64,000 bases of DNA from Archangium violaceum (GCF_016859125.1 NZ_CP069338.1:930001-994000); one strand, 5' to 3'; shown: positions 51,767-61,433, counted from the stretch's first letter. Made by a program: numbers and translations. The notes: generated by a model from the sequence alone, not told the origin.

Positions 51767-53956
51767 TCAGGACGCGCCAGCCGACTGCCGCAGGGGCAGC
51801 TCCACCGTGAAGGTGGCCCCCTTGCCCGGGGCGCTCTCCACGGAGACCGTGCCCCCCATGGCCTGGAGGGTCTGCCGCGTCACGTAGAGCCCCAGCCCCA
51901 GCCCACCGTAGTGCCGCTCCGACACGCCCCGCTCGAACTTGTCGAAGATGCGCGCCAGCATGTGCGGCTCCATGCCGATGCCCTGATCCCTCACCACCAG
52001 ACGGGCACGCGCTCCGGCGGCCTGGACGCGGACGGACACGGGGTGACCGGCCCCGTATTTGACGGCGTTGGAGAGCAGATGGGAGACCACCTGCTCGAGC
52101 CGCAGCCTGTCCCACTCCCCCACCACCGGCCCATCCGCCTCCAGCATCAAGGGGCTCCCGGTCCGCTCCGCCTGGGACTCGAGGCGCGCGGCCACCTCCC
52201 GCACCAACACCACCAGGTCCACCTGCTCCCGCTCGAGGTTCAGCTGTCCCTCGCTCAGATGCGTCACGTCGAGCAGGCCGTGCACCAGCTCCGACAGCCG
52301 CTTCACCTGATGACGGCACGCATCCAGGTGCCCGAGCAGGCGCTGGGCCAGCGGCGCCTCACAGCGCGCCTGGACCTCGCGCACGAGCACCTGCAGCTTG
52401 AGCGACAGGGGCGTGAGGGGCGTCTTCAGCTCGTGACTGGCGATGGAGAGGAACTCGTCGCGCAGCCGCACCGCGCGCTGCGCGTCCCTGTAGAGCCGCG
52501 CGTTGTCCGCCGTGAGCGCCGCGCGCCGGGCGAGGTCCTCCGCCGCCGCGAGCTCCGCCGTGCCGTAGTGCCGCCCCGAGTGCGCGGTGAAGAGGAAGGT
52601 GAGGACCCCCAGGGTGCGCCCGCGGGCCATCAGGGGGACGGCCATCACGGAGATGGGGCGGGCAGCCGCCATCGCCCGGGCATGCTCCTCGCCGTGCGCC
52701 AGGGAGAGGAGGCGCGTGAGCTCCACCTTCGGCAGCAGCACCGAGCGCCCCTCGCGCAGCGCCGTCGTCGGAGGGTGGGCGGGGTTGCCATCCATCCGGG
52801 CCGGGAAGCGGCGGACCTCCTCGGCCAGGGGCGCATCCGCCGGATCCGCCACCGCCACCTCCACCCGGCGCACCGAGCCGTCCTCCTCCACCAGGTCCAC
52901 CAGGCACCAGTCGGCCAGCGTGGGGACGGCGAGGCGCGCCAGGGAGGTGAGCGTCGCCGCGCCGTCCAGGGAGGAGGCCAGCGTCGTGCCCGTCTCCACC
53001 AGGAAGCGCAGGAGATCCTCGCGCCGGCGCCGCTCGGTGATGTCGATGACCGAGCCGATGTAACCGAGGAACTCGCCACCCGGCCCGAAGCGGGGGGATG
53101 CCGCGTCGATGGCCCAGCGGTACTCGCCGTCCACGCGGCGCAGCCTGTAGTCCAGCTGGAAGGCCGCGCGCCGTGTATGGGCGTCGAGGAAGACGGCCTG
53201 CGTCGACGCGACGTCATCCGGGTGGAGGGCGTTCAGCCACCCCAACCCCAGCGCCGTCGCCTCCGTCTGGCCGGTGAAGTCGTACCACTGCTGGTTGAGG
53301 TAGGTGGTCTCGCCCCTCGCGTCCGTCACCCTCATCATCACCGGCGCGTGGTCCGCCATGTTGCGGAAGCGCGTCTCGCTCTCCTGGAGGGCACGCTCGG
53401 CCGCCTTGCGCTCGCTGATGTCCATGAGCGTCACCAGCACCCGGTCCGCCCGCCCCACCACCGCGTCCCAGGTGAAGGTGAAGAACACATCGAGGCGCTG
53501 ACCGTCCAACGTCCGCACCACCGTCTCCGCCTGGAGCGAGGGGCGGCCCTCGGCCAGCGCGGCCAACTGCTCGGCGAAGACCGTCAGCGTCTCCGGCAGG
53601 AAGATGCGCTCCAGCGAGCCGCTCAGCTCCTCCCGGCTGGAGGCGTGGAACATCCGCAACGTGGTGTCGTTGACGTTCACCACGTTCACCTGGCCCACCG
53701 CCTGGCGGACGAAGTCCAGGTGCTCGACGCAGTAGGCGCGCACATCCTGGACACCCTGACGCCGCAGCGCGCTCAGCGCCTCCTGGACCCGGGAGAAGTC
53801 CTCCTCCCAGATGGAGACACCCACCCTCTGGAGGATCTGCCGGGCATGGGCCTCGCGCTCCTCCAATTCGGACACACGCCGCAGCAAGGCCGCCCGCTCA
53901 TCCCCGGAGCGGGCAGCTCGACGCCCCTCGGGGTTCTTCCTGGGTGCCTTGGCCAT
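51767..53956 (-). CDS. PAS-PAS-GAF sensor histidine kinase
   Basis: The 729-residue soluble protein has a coiled start, two PAS domains (about 80-200 and 205-325), a GAF domain (about 340-495), HisKA with 'DEFLSIASHELKTPL' and an HATPase domain ('SHLLSNAVKYGAGHP', 'VRDQGIGMEPHM', 'GLGLGLY'). No transmembrane helix or receiver is present, so it senses an internal cue and must phosphorylate a separate regulator. The first PAS contains 'QVNVVNVNDTTLRMFHASSR'. No partner is encoded in the adjoining genes. Confidence 0.94.
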   Translation of the reverse strand: MAKAPRKNPEGRRAARSGDERAALLRRVSELEEREAHARQILQRVGVSIWEEDFSRVQEALSALRRQGVQDVRAYCVEHLDFVRQAVGQVNVVNVNDTTLRMFHASSREELSGSLERIFLPETLTVFAEQLAALAEGRPSLQAETVVRTLDGQRLDVFFTFTWDAVVGRADRVLVTLMDISERKAAERALQESETRFRNMADHAPVMMRVTDARGETTYLNQQWYDFTGQTEATALGLGWLNALHPDDVASTQAVFLDAHTRRAAFQLDYRLRRVDGEYRWAIDAASPRFGPGGEFLGYIGSVIDITERRRREDLLRFLVETGTTLASSLDGAATLTSLARLAVPTLADWCLVDLVEEDGSVRRVEVAVADPADAPLAEEVRRFPARMDGNPAHPPTTALREGRSVLLPKVELTRLLSLAHGEEHARAMAAARPISVMAVPLMARGRTLGVLTFLFTAHSGRHYGTAELAAAEDLARRAALTADNARLYRDAQRAVRLRDEFLSIASHELKTPLTPLSLKLQVLVREVQARCEAPLAQRLLGHLDACRHQVKRLSELVHGLLDVTHLSEGQLNLEREQVDLVVLVREVAARLESQAERTGSPLMLEADGPVVGEWDRLRLEQVVSHLLSNAVKYGAGHPVSVRVQAAGARARLVVRDQGIGMEPHMLARIFDKFERGVSERHYGGLGLGLYVTRQTLQAMGGTVSVESAPGKGATFTVELPLRQSAGAS

Positions 53957-54111
53957 GGGATTCCGAACGACCCCGCTGCGTTGTCTCGAAAACGGGGGGC
54001 GAATGCTAGGCGCAACCCATGCGGAAGAGCGGGAATTCGCCCGGGCAGGTCATTTCCGTACAGCCCGGAGGAGGACAGGCATGCGGACGACCCATCCCCC
54101 CGGGGTTCGGC

Positions 54112-55230
54112 TCAAGCCACGGACGCCCTCATGGCGCCCGGCCCCGGCACGTGGCCCAGGGCCTGCTCCACCAGCAGGGCCCGGTGCGCGTACGTGTGCT
54201 CGGCCAGGACCCGGCGGCGCGCCGCCTCTCCCAGCTGGCGCACCCCTTCGTCCGTGAGGCACAGCACCGCCTCGGCCACCTCCAGGCCATCCTGCGCCAC
54301 CAGACACTCGCGCCCCGGCTCCAGGAAGAGCTCGATGCCCTCCCAGGCGTCGGTGATCAGACACGCGCCCGCGGCCGCCGCCTCGAGCAGACGCGGGGCC
54401 GGAGAGAAGCCGAAGCGCGCCATGCCGTCGCGGCTGACGTCGAGCACCGAACGCGCGCTCACCCGCACGGCGTTGTGCTCCCGGAGCGGGACGGGGCCCA
54501 GGTAGCCCATGTTGGCGGGCCGGGACCGCGCACCCCAGCCGTCGCCGCCCAGCAGGAAGCGCTTGTCCGGCAACAGGTCCGCGGCACGCATGAAATAGGA
54601 CTCCACGCGCCGCTCCAGGTCCGGCAGCCGGTCGTCCATGAAGACCAGGTCACAGTCGAAGCGCGGCTCCGGTCCCACCGGGTGGTGCGCGTCCGGATCC
54701 ACCGCGCTGTACACGGGAATGCACTCGCGCGCCCCGAAGTCGCGGTAGGCCAGCACCACCGCGTCCCCACCGCCCTGCGTGAAGACGCGGTCGTAGCCCG
54801 GCACGAGCGCCAGGAAGGGATCCTCCGGGTTGGCCGCCATCCGCTCCAGGGTGACCGGAGCGTCCAGGTCCCAATACACCACCTGCGTGGTACCGGACTT
54901 GAGCTCCAGCACCCGGGCGTTCAACCACTCGTCGAAGATGCCCACACCGCTGGCCTTCACCACCACGTCCGCGCTCCGGGCGTCCTCCAGGCACCGCTCC
55001 AACCCCTGCGTCCCCTCGGCCGAGTACATCACCACCGTCGCGAAGTCCGGAGCCACCGGAAGGTCCCGGTGGCGCTGCCGCTCGGGCAGGGCTGGCTCGT
55101 AGAACGTGATGCGGTGTCCACGTGCATGCAGCGCCCGGAGCAGTCCCCGGTAGTACATGGCGGCCCCGTTCCACCAGGCGGAGACGAGGCTCGCGCCGAA
55201 GAAGGCGATCCGAAGTCCGTGGCTGCTCAT
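54112..55230 (-). CDS. CgeB-like glycosyltransferase
   Basis: The 372-residue protein follows the CgeB/GT4-like pattern: 'MSSHGLRIAFFGASLVSAWW', 'LVPGYDRVFTQGGGDAVVLAY' (split), and a C-terminal donor site 'APRLLEAAAAGACLITDAWE', then 'GIELFLEPGREC'. It lies 84 bp downstream of a GT4 gene on the same strand, so the two are likely an operon for one glycan. Donor and acceptor are unknown. Confidence 0.88.
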   Translation of the reverse strand: MSSHGLRIAFFGASLVSAWWNGAAMYYRGLLRALHARGHRITFYEPALPERQRHRDLPVAPDFATVVMYSAEGTQGLERCLEDARSADVVVKASGVGIFDEWLNARVLELKSGTTQVVYWDLDAPVTLERMAANPEDPFLALVPGYDRVFTQGGGDAVVLAYRDFGARECIPVYSAVDPDAHHPVGPEPRFDCDLVFMDDRLPDLERRVESYFMRAADLLPDKRFLLGGDGWGARSRPANMGYLGPVPLREHNAVRVSARSVLDVSRDGMARFGFSPAPRLLEAAAAGACLITDAWEGIELFLEPGRECLVAQDGLEVAEAVLCLTDEGVRQLGEAARRRVLAEHTYAHRALLVEQALGHVPGPGAMRASVA

Positions 55231-55314
55231 CTGAAATCCTCTCCCTCGACCGGTCCCTCAGCCCGGCCTCACGCCCGGTTCCCCTGGCAATGCTTACCGG
55301 CCAACACTCCCCGG

Positions 55315-56493
55315 TCAGGTCGCCCGCGCCAGCTGGGGCTGGGCGGAGGACGCCCCCCCGGATACACGATCCTGGTGGGCGTAGATCCCAAGGTAGGCAC
55401 TGGCCATGCGATCCGGGGAGAACTCCAATGCACGCGTCCGTGCAAGGGTTGACATCCGGCTACACAGCACGGGATCCGACACCAGCCGCCGCAGGGCCCG
55501 CGTGAGCATGTCCGTGTCGTCGGGTGGAACGAAGACGGCCGCGTCCTCCCACACCTCGCGCAGGGAGGGGATGTCACCCAACACCAGCGCACACCCGGCG
55601 AGCGCGGCTTCCAACGCCGCCGGGCCGAAGGGCTCGTAGCGAGCGGGCATGACATAGAGGGAGGCCCGGCCCATGTACCCGGCGAGCTCCCGGCGAGGCA
55701 GTCTCCCCAGCGGGCGCACGTAGCGCGCGCGCACCTCGCCCCCATCGGGGTGCAGGAGCTCACCGGCCACGAGGACCGGCCAGTTCAGCCGCGGCGCCAC
55801 CGTCTCCAGCACCTCCAGGTTGCGCGCCTCGTCCCACAGCCGGCCCGTGGCGAGGATGAAGGGCTCGCGCACCCGGGCGGGCGGGAAGTCCTCGTGGCGG
55901 CGCGCGTGGGGGATGACGCTGGCCGGGCCCAGGGGCCCGTAGTGCCGCTCCAGGGCCTCCCGCATGAAGACGGTGGGAGCCACCACGTGGCCCGCGGCGC
56001 GCAGGCCCCGCGTCACCTCCCAGCGGTAGCGCACGTCCTCCTCCACGGCCCGCTCCCCCTTCACCGCCTCCCACCAGGAGAGCGGACAGTCGTGGGCCAC
56101 CACCAGCGGCGGACGCCTCCAGGGCAACGCGCCATGGCGGTAGCCATTGAGGTGCACCACGTCCGGCGCGAGCCGCTCCTCCAGCTCCAACAGCCACTCC
56201 CCCGCCGCCTCCATGTCCTCCCAGGTGGCCTCGGGTCCCTCGAGCCTCCAGGAGCTCTGCTCGATGGAGAGCCCCGGCACCTCCAGCGCCTCGGCCCAGC
56301 GCGCCGGAGTGAGGGGGGCTCCCATCGTGGCCAACGTCACCGCCACTCCCCGACGGCCCAGCGCCCGACTCAACTCCAGTGCGTACGTCCACACGCCACC
56401 GGAGGTGCCGGTGGTCATGAGCACGCGACGCACCTCCCCGGCTGCGCTCGGGCGCGCGGGCACGGTAGGGAGGGACGATGAGCGGTCGCGCAT
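55315..56493 (-). CDS. GT4-family glycosyltransferase
   Basis: The 392-residue GT-B enzyme has an N-terminal 'VLMTTGTSGGVWTYALELSR', the acceptor-domain 'APDVVHLNGYRHGALPWRR', and a donor site with 'PARYEPFGPAALEAALAGCA', matching the E-x7-E motif of retaining GT4 enzymes. The ATG at 56493 is chosen; the frame upstream is low-complexity. It precedes the CgeB-like gene. Cytosolic sugar transfer to a glycan or metabolite is likely. Confidence 0.9.
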   Translation of the reverse strand: MRDRSSSLPTVPARPSAAGEVRRVLMTTGTSGGVWTYALELSRALGRRGVAVTLATMGAPLTPARWAEALEVPGLSIEQSSWRLEGPEATWEDMEAAGEWLLELEERLAPDVVHLNGYRHGALPWRRPPLVVAHDCPLSWWEAVKGERAVEEDVRYRWEVTRGLRAAGHVVAPTVFMREALERHYGPLGPASVIPHARRHEDFPPARVREPFILATGRLWDEARNLEVLETVAPRLNWPVLVAGELLHPDGGEVRARYVRPLGRLPRRELAGYMGRASLYVMPARYEPFGPAALEAALAGCALVLGDIPSLREVWEDAAVFVPPDDTDMLTRALRRLVSDPVLCSRMSTLARTRALEFSPDRMASAYLGIYAHQDRVSGGASSAQPQLARAT

Positions 56494-56692
56494 GGATACA
56501 GGCGGTAACACACCCGTGTGCCTGTAACAGGCGGGGGGACCCCCCAAGCAGCGGCTGCTGAACGGAGCCCCCCCTCCGCTGCCCACCCGTCAACGCTTCC
56601 ACTGCCCGGTACCCGACAGGTCACTCCCGTGACGTGAAAACGTCCTTGCCCGGGTCCGGCACGGCGCCGGAAGCGACCGGCGCGAGGGCGAG

Positions 56693-56722
56693 GGGGACCG
56701 GAACCCAACGGCCCCGGTCCCC
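56693..56722 (-). terminator. GC-rich hairpin downstream of selenoprotein gene
   Basis: GGGGACCGG-N12-CCGGTCCCC lies 16 bp beyond the minus-strand selenoprotein stop. There is no T-tract, so termination is possible but weakly supported. Confidence 0.4.
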
Positions 56723-56738
56723 TTCGACCCGGCACACG

Positions 56739-57281
56739 CTACTTCCTGGGCTCCGGGCTCTTGCCCGCGTCCTTCTCCGCCGCGTCCGTCTTCGGCTTGC
56801 GGAGGGGACAGGATACGATCGCCCCATTCGGATCGATGGCGTCCTTGCCGGACTCCACCTTGAGGACCTTGCGCTCCTCGCCAATCACGAACGTGTAGCG
56901 ATTGGCCAGCTTCAACACCGGCGTCTTCACCTCATAGAGGTTCGTCAGCTTCGCGTCCGGATCCGGAATGAACGGGAACTGCGCCTTCAACGACTCCTTG
57001 AACTTCGCCAACGTTTCCTTGTCATCCGTACTGACGGCCAGGACCTGGCCGTTGAGCTTCTCGATGTCCGCGTACCGATCCCGGTACGCCGAGAGCTCGC
57101 GCGTTCAACCACCTGTGAAGGCCTTGGGGAAGAAGGCCAGGATGACCGGGCCCTGCTTCACCATCTCCGACAGCGTGTACGACTTGCCGGCGGTGTCCTC
57201 CACCGTGAAGTCCGGCGCGACGTCCCCGACCTGGGGGGAGGCTCCCGCGAGGAAGCCCGCTACGAGCGTGGGAATGAGCAT
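56739..57281 (-). CDS. Peroxiredoxin-like selenoprotein with in-frame UGA (selenocysteine)
   Basis: Read through one TGA at 57105-57107, the gene gives a 180-residue redoxin: short hydrophobic N-terminus, '[20 protein letters not shown]', '[17 protein letters not shown]', and '[19 protein letters not shown]'. The UGA (codon 59) replaces the peroxidatic Cys of AhpC/BCP proteins (TGGCT.EL). Both flanking parts stay in one frame and retain redoxin similarity. A hairpin with an 8-bp stem starts 15 nt downstream of the UGA, as expected for a bacterial SECIS. It would reduce peroxides in the cytoplasm or envelope. If the cell lacks selenocysteine machinery, this is instead a nonsense-inactivated peroxiredoxin. 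Confidence 0.82.
57070..57089 (-). promoter_or_regulatory. SECIS-like hairpin downstream of UGA
   Basis: On the mRNA, GCGUACCG-GGAU-CGGUACGC forms a perfect 8-bp stem with a small G-starting apical loop. The loop begins 23 nt after the UGA, inside the spacing reported for bacterial SECIS elements. CUCG/CGAG could extend the lower stem. It is read within the coding frame. Confidence 0.65.
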
Positions 57282-57294
57282 GCGCGAAAGGCTA

Positions 57295-58575
57295 TCACTT
57301 CTCGCCCATGCGAGCCCACACGGCCGCCGCGGCCTCGCGTGACTGCTCCGCCACCACGGACGGATTCACCGACAGGGGCCGGCGCGCCCACACGCGCCAC
57401 ACGCCGTCCACCATCACCGACTCCACGTGGCGCGAGCCCAGGCCGAACACCACGTGCCAGGCCAGGTTCTCCGCCGTGAGCGGGGTGGCGGGCTGGTAGT
57501 CCATGAGGAGCAGGTCCGCCAGCGCCCCCTCGCGCATCATCCCCACCTGCGCCCCGAAGGCCTGCGAGGCCAGACGTTGCCCATTGGCCAGGTAGCGCAG
57601 CACGTCGATGGGCTGCCCCGCGTCACGCGAGCGCAACCAGGCCGCCTGCGCCTCGGCGAACATGTCCGCGCTCACGCTGTCCGCGCCCAGCGTGGCCCGG
57701 TGGCCGAACTTGAGCGCCGGCGCGTAGCCCACCTCGGCCTCCATGTTCGAGCGCGGCGTGTGCGCCAGCCACGCGCCCGTGGGCAGCAACTGCGCCAGCT
57801 CCGGCCACGACAGGTGCCCCACGTGCGCCAGCAGCGTCTGCGGCGACAGCAGCCCACCGTCCACCAGCCGCGTCACCGGCGAGGCGCCAAAACGCTCCGT
57901 GGACAGCTTCTCGTCCAGCGGATCCTCCGCCAGCGGCACGTGCAGCCCCGAGTTGGTGCTCTTCACGGCCTCGGCCAGCCCCTCCAGGGCCTCCTTGCCC
58001 ACGGTGAAGAGCGGCGCCGAGCCCACCTGCCCGCGCAGCCGGCCACGCGCCTTGCGCGTGAAGGCCACCGTCTCCTCCAGCCCCTCCTCGCGCCCCACCG
58101 CGCCCCGTCTGTCCGTCACCGCGTAGGCGAGCACCCCACGCACGCCCACCTCGTGCAGCGCGCGCCCCACCCGCAGCAGCGAGCCCTGCACCGCCTTGGG
58201 CGAGGAGTGCAGGTCGAAGAGCGTGGTGGTGCCGCACTGGAGCGCCTCGAGGCCGCCCGCGGTCGCGGCCACCTGCACCGCGTCCAGGTCCAGCGCGTCC
58301 TCGTAGCGCCAGCGCACCTTCTCCATCAACTCCTGGTAGCCCTCCAGCTTGGGCCGGGGCATGCCGCGGCCCAGGCTCGCGTGGAGCCGCTGGTGCGAGC
58401 TCACCAGGCCCGGGAAGACCAGCTTGCCCGAGAGCGCGATGACCTCGTCGTCCGGGGCCGCCCGCAGGTCGGGACCCCGGGCCACGATGCGCTCACCCTC
58501 GATGCGCAGGTCCACCCGCTCGACACATGCTGGCTCGAGCTCGACGACGATTCCGCCTTTCAGGAGCGTGCCCAC
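57295..58575 (-). CDS. SsnA-like amidohydrolase-superfamily protein with altered metal site
   Basis: The 426-residue protein follows SsnA ('putative selenium metabolism' amidohydrolase) along most of its length: '[20 protein letters not shown]', '[20 protein letters not shown]', '[20 protein letters not shown]' and 'DAGQP'. But the first metal motif HxH reads HQR ('[15 protein letters not shown]'), and the HAAE-type His reads Pro ('LHVPLAED'), while 'LLAHVGHLS' and the late Asp remain. Two metal ligands thus seem lost. A GGAGG box supports the GTG start. Its stop is only 13 bp before the selenoprotein start, implying one operon. Confidence 0.87.
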   Translation of the reverse strand: MGTLLKGGIVVELEPACVERVDLRIEGERIVARGPDLRAAPDDEVIALSGKLVFPGLVSSHQRLHASLGRGMPRPKLEGYQELMEKVRWRYEDALDLDAVQVAATAGGLEALQCGTTTLFDLHSSPKAVQGSLLRVGRALHEVGVRGVLAYAVTDRRGAVGREEGLEETVAFTRKARGRLRGQVGSAPLFTVGKEALEGLAEAVKSTNSGLHVPLAEDPLDEKLSTERFGASPVTRLVDGGLLSPQTLLAHVGHLSWPELAQLLPTGAWLAHTPRSNMEAEVGYAPALKFGHRATLGADSVSADMFAEAQAAWLRSRDAGQPIDVLRYLANGQRLASQAFGAQVGMMREGALADLLLMDYQPATPLTAENLAWHVVFGLGSRHVESVMVDGVWRVWARRPLSVNPSVVAEQSREAAAAVWARMGEK

Positions 58576-58825
58576 CCGTCCCTCCGGACTGTTGCGACTG
58601 CGTCACCATTTCCGACGTCAGCGCTCCCGCCCCATACGCCGACCTGTCCGCAGGTTAGCACTCCCCTCGCCCCATGGCGCACCACGGCGGGAAAAGGACG
58701 CCCCCACGTCCAGTCCACAACGCGGTGCGCAACGACCCGGTGACGGAAGACCGCCTCCCGTCCTCACGACCCGCGGTGAGGCGCTCCAGCACCCCGGGAG
58801 GGCCCTGGGGTGAAGCGGGCCTCGC

Positions 58826-59791
58826 TCAGGAACGCTTCGAGGCCTTGGCCTGGCTGCTCGTCCGCTTCGAGGCCTTGGAGGACTTCCCGCCCGAGCGTTG
58901 ACGCGCGGTCCTTCCGGCGGCGGGGCTCGTCTGGAGGGTCACGCTTCCCTGCAGCCTTCCCACCCGGGCCGTCGTCGAGCGGCGGGTGCCCGAGGCCTTG
59001 CGACGTGGCTCACCCTCGACCACCTCCGCCACCCGGTTGGCGACATCATTCGCCGCATCCTCCGCCACGCGCCGGGCACGCCGGGTCGCGTCGCGCGCCA
59101 CGTCCTGGGTCTCCTCGAGCATATCGCTGGAGGCCTTCAGCGCCTGGCCCGGGGCCTCGTACGTCCAGCGCCGCGCCTCCATCTCCAGATCCTGCGTGCG
59201 CTCGCGTCCGTCCTGGGCGAGTTGCCGCACCCAGGCCAGGCCCCGCTCCACCAGCTCGGTGACGAGGTCCCGGCTCCGATCGACGACAGCCACCAGCGGC
59301 ATCACCAGATTGCCCGGAGGCTCGTCCGGAAGCCGTGGGTGCGGACGCGTCGGCACGGCCCGCTTCGCAAGTGCGAGCGCGTCCGCCATGGAGTCGAGCT
59401 CCTCCTGCGCGAACGCACGGCGCAGGCTGGGGAACAGCTCGTTCTCCTCCTCCTCGATGTGGTGCAGCATGTTCTGCACCAGCACGGCGAACCTGGCGTC
59501 GAACCGCGAGTCCCGCGGGTCCATCTTCTGGAGCGCGGCGAGCTCCCACTTGGCGACCCGGTGCTCCTCGAGGGCCTTGTCGATCCGCGCGACCCACCGT
59601 GAGTCATGGACCTTCACGGAGGGATAGAAGATCTGCTCCTCGATGGCGGCGTGGATGGAGAGCTCCAGGATGACCCGCCTGGCGATCTCCTGCTTCTTTT
59701 CCGTGTCACCTCGGTGTTTGAGCGTCTCGTAACGCTTGAACAGTTTCTGGATGACTGCATGGTCCTGTTTCAGAAGAGCGATGGCGTCCAT
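58826..59791 (-). CDS. Hemerythrin HHE protein with basic, Lys/Ser-rich tail
   Basis: The 321-residue protein starts at the Met of 'MDAIALLKQDHAVIQKLF' and has an HHE hemerythrin-like domain with 'LSIHAAIEEQIFYP', 'EEHRVAKWEL' and 'NMLHHIEEEENELFPSL', giving the His/Glu ligands of a di-iron site. The middle is a long amphipathic helix (about 185-265), and the last 60 residues are Arg/Lys/Ser/Thr-rich like a DNA-binding tail ('KSSKASKRTSSQAKASKRS'). Oxygen, NO or iron handling near DNA is inferred. Confidence 0.87.
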   Translation of the reverse strand: MDAIALLKQDHAVIQKLFKRYETLKHRGDTEKKQEIARRVILELSIHAAIEEQIFYPSVKVHDSRWVARIDKALEEHRVAKWELAALQKMDPRDSRFDARFAVLVQNMLHHIEEEENELFPSLRRAFAQEELDSMADALALAKRAVPTRPHPRLPDEPPGNLVMPLVAVVDRSRDLVTELVERGLAWVRQLAQDGRERTQDLEMEARRWTYEAPGQALKASSDMLEETQDVARDATRRARRVAEDAANDVANRVAEVVEGEPRRKASGTRRSTTARVGRLQGSVTLQTSPAAGRTARQRSGGKSSKASKRTSSQAKASKRS

Positions 59792-59924
59792 GCCGTATGG
59801 GTAGGCACCTTGACACAATGCGTCAACAGAGCCTGCTCGGACGAGTGCTCGCCTGGCGGATGAGCGCTCGGTGGAGCGCCGCGGAGGCTACACTCACGCC
59901 ACTCTTCACCAATCTGGTGCCGAC

Positions 59925-61433
59925 ATGATGCGCATGCACGGCGCGCTGGTGGCGCTGCTGCTGGCGGCCTGCGCAACGGACGGAGGACGACCCACCACGG
60001 TCCCCACCTCCGAGCAAGCCCCCCGTGGCCCCCACATCCAGGTCCGCCTGGAAACGGGAGAAGGAGCGCCACGGACGTTCACCCCTCCGCGTCGAGCGCC
60101 CGTGGAAGTCACCGAGGCCTTGTTCGAGGCCACCCTGGCGAGGCTGGTGGTCGGGTTGGAGCTCCCCACCCCGCCCCGGCAGCGGCTGACGCTCATCTCC
60201 TGGGGCCGGTCCGGACAAGAGGACGAGCGGGCGGCGATGACGCGGAGCTATCACGGCTGGTGCGATCGCCGGGGAACCCCGGGCGACTGCCTGTCCCTGC
60301 TGGGCAACGGCCGCTCCCTGGGGCCCGAGGCACGACGCACGCTGGCGCTGTCCATTTCCCTGGGCTCGGTGTGGGAGGGAGCCGTGGGAGTGTGGACGGA
60401 CATGGTGGATCCGGTGGCCCTGCAATCCCTGGTGATGTCCGCCATGGCGGGCTACCTGGCGATGCTGGTGCTCCCCAATCCCGTGACACAGACAGCGGCC
60501 ATCACCTTCACCTGCTTCATGGTGGCGTATCTGGGACTGGACACGGTGTGGAGCCTGCTGGAGGGCTGGGCGCGGTTGGAGCGGGAGACGGAGCGGGCAC
60601 GCACCTTCGCCGAGGTGCGAGAGGCGGGCGAGCGTTTCGGCCGGGTGATGGGAGCGCAAGCGGGACGCCTGCTGGTGATGCTGGCGACGATGGCCCTGGG
60701 CTCGACGACGAACCAGATGATGGGACCGCCGGGGCTGCCCGGTTACACGCAAGCGGCCGCCACCGCCAAGATGCAGCTGGGCATACGGCTGACCGCGGTG
60801 GGGCAGGTGCGGCAGGTGGCGGTGGGCCAGGCCAGCCTCACCCTGACGCTGGCTCCGGGGGCCCTCGCCATGGCCTCCCAGAGCACGAACGATGGCGGAA
60901 GCAAGGCTTCGCCCGGTAAAGCGGCCCAGGTCAGAGAGTCAGACAAGTACCGGCTGAAATTCATCGAGCCGTGGAGGAAACCCAGGTTCACCGAGGACGG
61001 GAAGATCCTGCCCCATCCAGGCACGAGAACCCCGCCCAATCCCATCCCGAACCTGGGCCGCAACCGTGCCGGACAGACCGTCACGAATGGCGAGAACACC
61101 CTCCGCTTCGACAAGAATGGGTTCCCCGAGTTCGAAACGAAGTTCGAGACCATTCTAGACGACGCTCACATTGGCAGTGGACGGCCGGAGCTGCACATAA
61201 GGGCAGCAAACCGAAGGCTCTTCGACTCGCTCAAGTCGGACCCAGGCCTGACCAAGGAACTCGGATTGAGACAAATGGACGTCGATCAACTGCTGACTTT
61301 GGACAGAGCACCAAGGGGATACCTCTGGCACCATCATCAAGACGTCTGCAGAATGCAGCTCGTGCAAGAGGAAACACACCGCCTCTCACGACCCCACACT
61401 GGAGGGATGGCCATCTGGGGCGGAGGATATTGA
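59925..61433 (+). CDS. Lipoprotein polymorphic toxin with C-terminal WHH nuclease (SitA-like)
   Basis: The 502-residue protein starts with a lipoprotein signal ('MMRMHGALVALLLAACATDG'), then a domain with two or three hydrophobic stretches (about 145-275) and a C-terminal HNH/EndoVII-type WHH nuclease: 'TNGENTLRFDKNGFPEF', 'LWHHHQDVCRMQLVQEETHR' and 'HTGGMAIWGGG'. A SUKH-type immunity gene begins 2 bp later. This is the plan of myxobacterial SitA toxins, which travel between siblings by outer-membrane exchange. GC falls visibly over the last ~170 codons, as expected of exchangeable tips. The Met at 59925 is chosen as signal-peptide start. Class membership is by architecture, not alignment. 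Confidence 0.85.
   Translation: MMRMHGALVALLLAACATDGGRPTTVPTSEQAPRGPHIQVRLETGEGAPRTFTPPRRAPVEVTEALFEATLARLVVGLELPTPPRQRLTLISWGRSGQEDERAAMTRSYHGWCDRRGTPGDCLSLLGNGRSLGPEARRTLALSISLGSVWEGAVGVWTDMVDPVALQSLVMSAMAGYLAMLVLPNPVTQTAAITFTCFMVAYLGLDTVWSLLEGWARLERETERARTFAEVREAGERFGRVMGAQAGRLLVMLATMALGSTTNQMMGPPGLPGYTQAAATAKMQLGIRLTAVGQVRQVAVGQASLTLTLAPGALAMASQSTNDGGSKASPGKAAQVRESDKYRLKFIEPWRKPRFTEDGKILPHPGTRTPPNPIPNLGRNRAGQTVTNGENTLRFDKNGFPEFETKFETILDDAHIGSGRPELHIRAANRRLFDSLKSDPGLTKELGLRQMDVDQLLTLDRAPRGYLWHHHQDVCRMQLVQEETHRLSRPHTGGMAIWGGGY

Noticed and set aside
56521-56640. Cluster of small hairpins (GCCTG/CAGGC, GGGGG/CCCCC, GTCAC/GTGAC)
   Set aside because: Each is short and of the sort expected by chance in very GC-rich DNA; no common function is evident.
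56739-57011. A separate 90-residue protein starting inside the redoxin gene
   Set aside because: The frame continues upstream through one UGA into a matching redoxin N-terminus, so the short form is an artefact of treating UGA as stop.
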